Shown here piece after piece: positions 60,095 to 64,000 of a stretch of DNA of 64,000 nt (position 1 is its first letter; every line of letters starts with the position of its first letter). Origin of the DNA: an uncultured Tateyamaria sp. (GTDB lineage Bacteria > Pseudomonadota > Alphaproteobacteria > Rhodobacterales > Rhodobacteraceae); contig NZ_CANNCF010000001.1 of assembly GCF_947503045.1 (NCBI RefSeq), positions 620,001 through 684,000 on the forward strand, in the 5' to 3' direction. The position numbers and the translations under genes are program-made. The notes under the pieces are model-generated. The model did no database searches. It was not told where the DNA came from and saw only the letters and a list, made by a program, of their open reading frames with translations.

Positions 60095-63000
60095 ATGGTC
60101 CGCGCCATCCCCAGGGCGGCAGGCGGCTTGCTCAGTTATTTCGTGCGCCACCGCACCATCGCCAACCTGCTTTTGCTGCTGATGCTGGCCGCCGGGATTT
60201 CGGCGATGCCCAACATGCGCGCGCAGTTCTTTCCGGACGTGATCATCGACAACGTGACCGTCAGCGTGTCCTGGGACGGGGCAGGGGCCGAAGATGTGGA
60301 CGCCGCCATCGTGCAGGTGTTGGAACCGGGATTGCTCGCCGTCGAGGGGGTCGAATCTTCGGCCTCCACCTCACGCGAGGGGTCGGGCACGATCACCCTC
60401 GAATTCGAACCCGGCTGGGACATGGGCCGCGCGGCGGATGATGTGCAAACGGCCGTCGATCAGGTCAACACCCTGCCCGAGGACGCTGACGAGCCCAATG
60501 TGCGACGCGGTGCGTGGCGGGATCGGGTGACGGATGTCGTGATCACCGGCCCGGTCGAGACCCAGCAACTCGGCCTGTTCGCGGACGAGTTGGTTGTCCG
60601 CCTCTTTGCCAAAGGGGTGACCCGCACCTCGATCCGGGGCATCGCCGCACCGCAGATCCTGATCGAGGTGCCGTCGCTGCAACTGATCGCCAATGACATC
60701 ACCATGTCCGAAATCGCCACCGCCATCGCCGCCGAGGTCGACACCGATCCCGCAGGGGACGTAACCGGCGCCAATGCCCGCGTACGCACCGGCACCCAGA
60801 AACGCTCGCCGGACGCCATTGGCGGCATTGTCCTGCGCTCGAACCCGGATGGGTCGAAACTGCGCATCCGCGATGTGGCCCGGATCGAACAGCTGGGCGC
60901 GGACCGCAACCGCAGCTACTTCGTGGGCGACAATCCGGCAGTGTCGATCCGCGTGGATCGCTCGAACCGAGGGGATGCCATCGAGATGCAGGCGCAGGTG
61001 CAGGAGGTCGCCGATGAATTGCAGGCGACCTTGCCCCCGGCTGTCACGGTACAGCTGATCCGCACACGGGCCGAGGCGATTTCGGCCCGCCTCAACATCC
61101 TCGTGGACAACGCCCTTGTCGGCCTCGGGCTGGTCGTGGCCCTCTTGTTCCTGTTCCTCAATGCGCGCACCGCGATCTGGGTGGCCGCAGGCATTCCGGT
61201 GGCCCTGATGGCGGCCATTGCGCTGATGTATGCGGGCGGGCTGACCATCAACATGGTGTCCCTCTTTGGCCTGATCATCACGCTGGGGATCGTCGTGGAC
61301 GACGCCATCGTGGTGGGCGAACATGCCGATCACCGCCACCGCGCGCTGGGCGAGCCGCCCGAAGTGGCCGCAGAAAACGCCGCGCGGCGCATGGCCATGC
61401 CGGTCTTTGCCGCGACGCTCACCACGGTGATTGCGTTCTTCGGGCTGATCGCGGTGGGGGGCCGCTTTGGCGATCTGATCCGCGACATTCCCTTCACCGT
61501 GATCGCCGTGCTGATCGCCTCGCTGATCGAATGCTTCCTGATCCTGCCCCACCACATGGCCCACGCGCTCGCCGCCTCGGGCAAAACCACCTTCAGCCGT
61601 ATGCGGCTCGCCTTTGCAGTCGGCAGCATCGCAATCCTGATGGCCGTGCTGTCGGGCGCGCTCAGCTTTTTGGCCTGGCCCGACGCGATGGAGGGCTGGC
61701 GCAGCGCAGTGCCCTACCTTGCCGCAGGCCCTGCAATTGCCGCGGCCCTGTTCCTGTTGTCACCGCGACGGACCAAGGTCCGTTGGGTCGCCGCAATGGG
61801 GCGCAAAGGGCTCGACACGCCCTCGGCCATCATCAACAGCGGCTTTGAATGGATGCGCGAACGCCTGTTCCGCCCCTTCATGGCCGGGGTGATTGCCTGC
61901 CGTTATGCGGTCGTGGCAGGCGTCTGCGTGATACTCGCCAGCCAGGTCGCACTGTTTATCCAAGGCGACGTGCAATGGCGGTTTTTCAACGCCCCTGAAC
62001 GCGGCTCCGTCTCGGGCAATTTCGCCATGGTCGAAGGGGCCAGCCGCGAGGATTCGCTTGCCATGATGCGCGAATTGCAACGCGCGACCGAAGCGCTGGG
62101 CGTTGAGTTGGAAGAACGCCACGGGCGCAACCCAATCGACTACGTTATCGCAGAAATCGGCGGCAATGCGGGCCGGGGCCTGTCCGGCACGGACACCAAG
62201 GATGCGGACCTATTGGGCGGCATTTCCATCGAACTGATCGATGCCGACCTGCGCCCCTATTCCTCCTTCGCCTTTGTCGCCCAGTTGCAGGACGCGGTGG
62301 TCCATCACCCGCTTGTCGAAACGGTCAGCTTTCGCGGCTGGCGGTCGGGTCCCGGCGGCGATGCGCTAGATGTGGAGTTCTTCGGGGCCGACACCGACAC
62401 GCTCAAGGCCGCCTCCGAAGATCTCAAACGCGCGCTGCTGCAATTCCCCGAAGTCAGCGCGGTCGAGGACAATCTGGCCTATGACAAGGAAGAGTTGATC
62501 CTTGATCTCACCCCGCAAGGGCAGGCCCTCGGCTTTACCATCGACATGCTGGGCAGTGCGTTGCGCGCCCGGCTGAACGGGATCGAGGCGGCAACCTATC
62601 CCGATGGTCCGCGCAGCGCCGAAATCCGGGTGGAGTTGCCAACGGGCGAGTTGACGGCTGACTTTCTCGACCGCACCCAGATGCGCACGCCCGAAGGTCT
62701 CTATGTGCCGCTGGCCGATATCGTGAGCGTGGCCAGCCGCACGGGCTTTTCCACGGTGCGGCGCGAAAACGGTATCCGTCTGATCTCGGTCACCGGCGAC
62801 ATCTCCGAAGACGACCCGGCCCGCGCCACCGAAATCAATCAGACACTTGCCGATGACATCCTGCCCACCATCGCCGCCGAACGTCAGGTGGATTACGAAC
62901 AGGCGGGCCTGAGCGAGCAGGAGGACGAATTCCTGCGCGATTCCATGACCGGCCTCACGCTTGTGCTGATGGGCATCTATCTCGTGCTGGCCTGGGTGTT

Positions 63001-63709
63001 TTCAAGCTGGACGCGGCCCATCGTGGTGATGGCAATCATCCCATTCGGCCTTGTCGGCACCATCTATGGGCACGCACTGTGGGATGTACCGCTGAGCATG
63101 TTCACGGTTGTCGGCCTACTGGGCATGACCGGCATTATCATCAACGATTCCATCGTGTTGGTGACCACCATCGACCAATATGCCGAAGACCGCGGCCTGT
63201 TTCCTTCGATCATCGATGGCGCTGCGGACCGGCTGCGCCCGGTGCTGCTGACCACCTTGACCACCGTGCTGGGTATGACTCCGCTGCTTTATGAAACGTC
63301 CCAACAGGCGCAGTTCCTCAAACCCACGATCATCACGCTGGTTTACGGTCTGGGGTTCGGGATGCTGCTGGTGCTGCTGGTGGTGCCTGCACTGGTGGCG
63401 ATACAGCATGACGTGGCACGCCAGATCAGGGCGATGCGGCGCGGGCTCCGCTCGCCTGCGCCTTCGGTGCGCTGGGGGTTCATGGTGCTGTGGGCGCTGG
63501 TGCTGGGCTGGTTCGCGGCCACGATGGGTCACGCGATGGCGCTGGGTCGCTTGCCCGCCGTGCTGCTTCAGGCGGTGCCAAGCATGGCCGAGCGGTCCGC
63601 GATGCCCGCGGCACTGATGCTGTTTGTCATGGGCGTTCTGGCCTTGGCGCTGGTGGCCTATGTGCTTGGTGCATTGACGTTTCAAATCGCGCGTCGCCGC
63701 GCGGCTTGA
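60095..63709 (+). CDS. RND-family efflux permease, long form
   Basis: A 1204-residue inner-membrane proton-driven exporter of the AcrB/hydrophobe-amphiphile efflux superfamily. It begins with the usual helix and porter-domain sequence (LLLLMLAAGISAMPNMRAQFFPDVIIDNVTVSVSWDGAGAEDVDAAI). Proton-relay aspartates Asp402-Asp403 lie in GIVVDDAIVVGEHADHRH, and the equivalent helix-10 segment reads GMTGIIINDSIVLVTTID. Two extra hydrophobic segments exceed the usual length: a block at ~490-565 (LAFAVGSIAILMAVLSGALSFLAWPD) and another after ~1125. No outer-membrane factor is encoded next to it. Substrate unknown. Confidence 0.9.
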   Translation: MVRAIPRAAGGLLSYFVRHRTIANLLLLLMLAAGISAMPNMRAQFFPDVIIDNVTVSVSWDGAGAEDVDAAIVQVLEPGLLAVEGVESSASTSREGSGTITLEFEPGWDMGRAADDVQTAVDQVNTLPEDADEPNVRRGAWRDRVTDVVITGPVETQQLGLFADELVVRLFAKGVTRTSIRGIAAPQILIEVPSLQLIANDITMSEIATAIAAEVDTDPAGDVTGANARVRTGTQKRSPDAIGGIVLRSNPDGSKLRIRDVARIEQLGADRNRSYFVGDNPAVSIRVDRSNRGDAIEMQAQVQEVADELQATLPPAVTVQLIRTRAEAISARLNILVDNALVGLGLVVALLFLFLNARTAIWVAAGIPVALMAAIALMYAGGLTINMVSLFGLIITLGIVVDDAIVVGEHADHRHRALGEPPEVAAENAARRMAMPVFAATLTTVIAFFGLIAVGGRFGDLIRDIPFTVIAVLIASLIECFLILPHHMAHALAASGKTTFSRMRLAFAVGSIAILMAVLSGALSFLAWPDAMEGWRSAVPYLAAGPAIAAALFLLSPRRTKVRWVAAMGRKGLDTPSAIINSGFEWMRERLFRPFMAGVIACRYAVVAGVCVILASQVALFIQGDVQWRFFNAPERGSVSGNFAMVEGASREDSLAMMRELQRATEALGVELEERHGRNPIDYVIAEIGGNAGRGLSGTDTKDADLLGGISIELIDADLRPYSSFAFVAQLQDAVVHHPLVETVSFRGWRSGPGGDALDVEFFGADTDTLKAASEDLKRALLQFPEVSAVEDNLAYDKEELILDLTPQGQALGFTIDMLGSALRARLNGIEAATYPDGPRSAEIRVELPTGELTADFLDRTQMRTPEGLYVPLADIVSVASRTGFSTVRRENGIRLISVTGDISEDDPARATEINQTLADDILPTIAAERQVDYEQAGLSEQEDEFLRDSMTGLTLVLMGIYLVLAWVFSSWTRPIVVMAIIPFGLVGTIYGHALWDVPLSMFTVVGLLGMTGIIINDSIVLVTTIDQYAEDRGLFPSIIDGAADRLRPVLLTTLTTVLGMTPLLYETSQQAQFLKPTIITLVYGLGFGMLLVLLVVPALVAIQHDVARQIRAMRRGLRSPAPSVRWGFMVLWALVLGWFAATMGHAMALGRLPAVLLQAVPSMAERSAMPAALMLFVMGVLALALVAYVLGALTFQIARRRAA

Positions 63710-63712
63710 GGG

Positions 63713-64000
63713 TCAGCCCGCGCTGCATCCCCGCACGTCCACCGCATAATTCCCGCCCAGAATCGTGATCCGCACATCCGAGCGTTCGATGCCGAACGCG
63801 CCGCCCTTGGGATGGACCATGTCACTGATAGCAACCAGCGTATCGCCCTTGCGCGACGTTCGGGCTTCGCTGATCCAGAGGCCCGGCGTGCCGGTTTCGA
63901 TCACGGCCACTTCGGTGCCACCAGTATGGGGCAGGGTCACATGCGCTTCGATCTGCATGCCCTGCTCGGTGGGGCTGAGACGGCAAGTGGCGCTTTGCAC
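63713..64000 (-). CDS. Protein of unknown function, partial
   Basis: The C-terminal part of a minus-strand gene that extends past the window. The 95 visible residues (VTLPHTGGTEVAVIETGTPGLWISEARTSRKGDTLVAISDMVHPKGGAFGIERSDVRITILGGNYAVDVRGC) are beta-rich, with two or three cysteines, and could be an exported domain. A GTG at 64000 might be internal. It converges on the RND gene with 3 bp between stops. I do not recognise the family. Confidence 0.7.
   Translation of the reverse strand: MQSATCRLSPTEQGMQIEAHVTLPHTGGTEVAVIETGTPGLWISEARTSRKGDTLVAISDMVHPKGGAFGIERSDVRITILGGNYAVDVRGCSAG

Overview
The window is high-GC DNA that reads as a chromosomal segment of an alphaproteobacterium of the order Rhodobacterales, most likely the marine Roseobacter group. 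This rests on gene content and not on a database search. The signs are the neighbourhoods ribBA-ribH-nusB and uvrC-pgsA-moaD-moaE, proteins with VPLPA-type C-terminal sorting signals, Hint-domain proteins that start their cleavage domain with a CFA-x-GT motif, a plant/alphaproteobacterial-type glutamate-cysteine ligase, and many ATGA-type gene overlaps. No rRNA, tRNA, CRISPR array, transposase or phage gene was seen.

Layout. 1-1.2 kb: end of a riboflavin locus and nusB. 1.2-2.9 kb: a membrane cytochrome b fused to an ethylbenzene-dehydrogenase-type haem domain. 3.2-12.5 kb: a catabolic island with a divergent IclR regulator and a tight operon encoding a metal-dependent hydrolase, a cupin, two dehydrogenases, a complete LIV-type ABC importer and a beta-keto acid cleavage enzyme. 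This looks like an uptake and degradation pathway for a small organic acid of unknown identity. 12.6-20.1 kb: a small membrane gene broken by TGA, a quinone oxidoreductase, a drug/metabolite transporter, a CoxG-like protein, an ABC-2 exporter, an S49 peptidase, a small zinc-ribbon protein, a Ca/Na antiporter and a pteridine-reductase-like SDR.

20.4-33 kb: mostly housekeeping. It holds uvrC, pgsA, moaD, moaE, an OmpA/BON protein with a coiled-coil partner, ubiA, rsmE, an acetyltransferase, gshA and a DUF805 protein, with two VPLPA-CTERM surface proteins interspersed. 33.4-35.2 kb: a lamin-tail-like/Hint protein and a poorly coding stretch. 35.3-39.9 kb: a LysR regulator diverging from a dimethylglycine/N-methylproline-demethylase-like flavoprotein and a non-pyrrolysine MttB-family methyltransferase, probably for methylated amines.

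40-54.5 kb is rich in signalling: two adenylate-type class III cyclases (one 3 bp behind a truncated haemoglobin), an inositol-phosphatase-family enzyme, an AfuABC/FbpABC-type importer with an adjacent two-component system, a divergent hydrolase/methyltransferase pair with repeated TGTTTCA boxes in the shared upstream region, and a second Hint protein. 54.5-64 kb: pyrB with two small membrane genes, a type 4 uracil-DNA glycosylase, a LysE transporter, a MoaB/MogA protein, an unusually long RND efflux pump with its adaptor, and one gene cut by the window end.

The least ordinary parts are the BKACE/LIV operon, the demethylase/MttB pair, the globin-cyclase pair and the two-component/importer locus.
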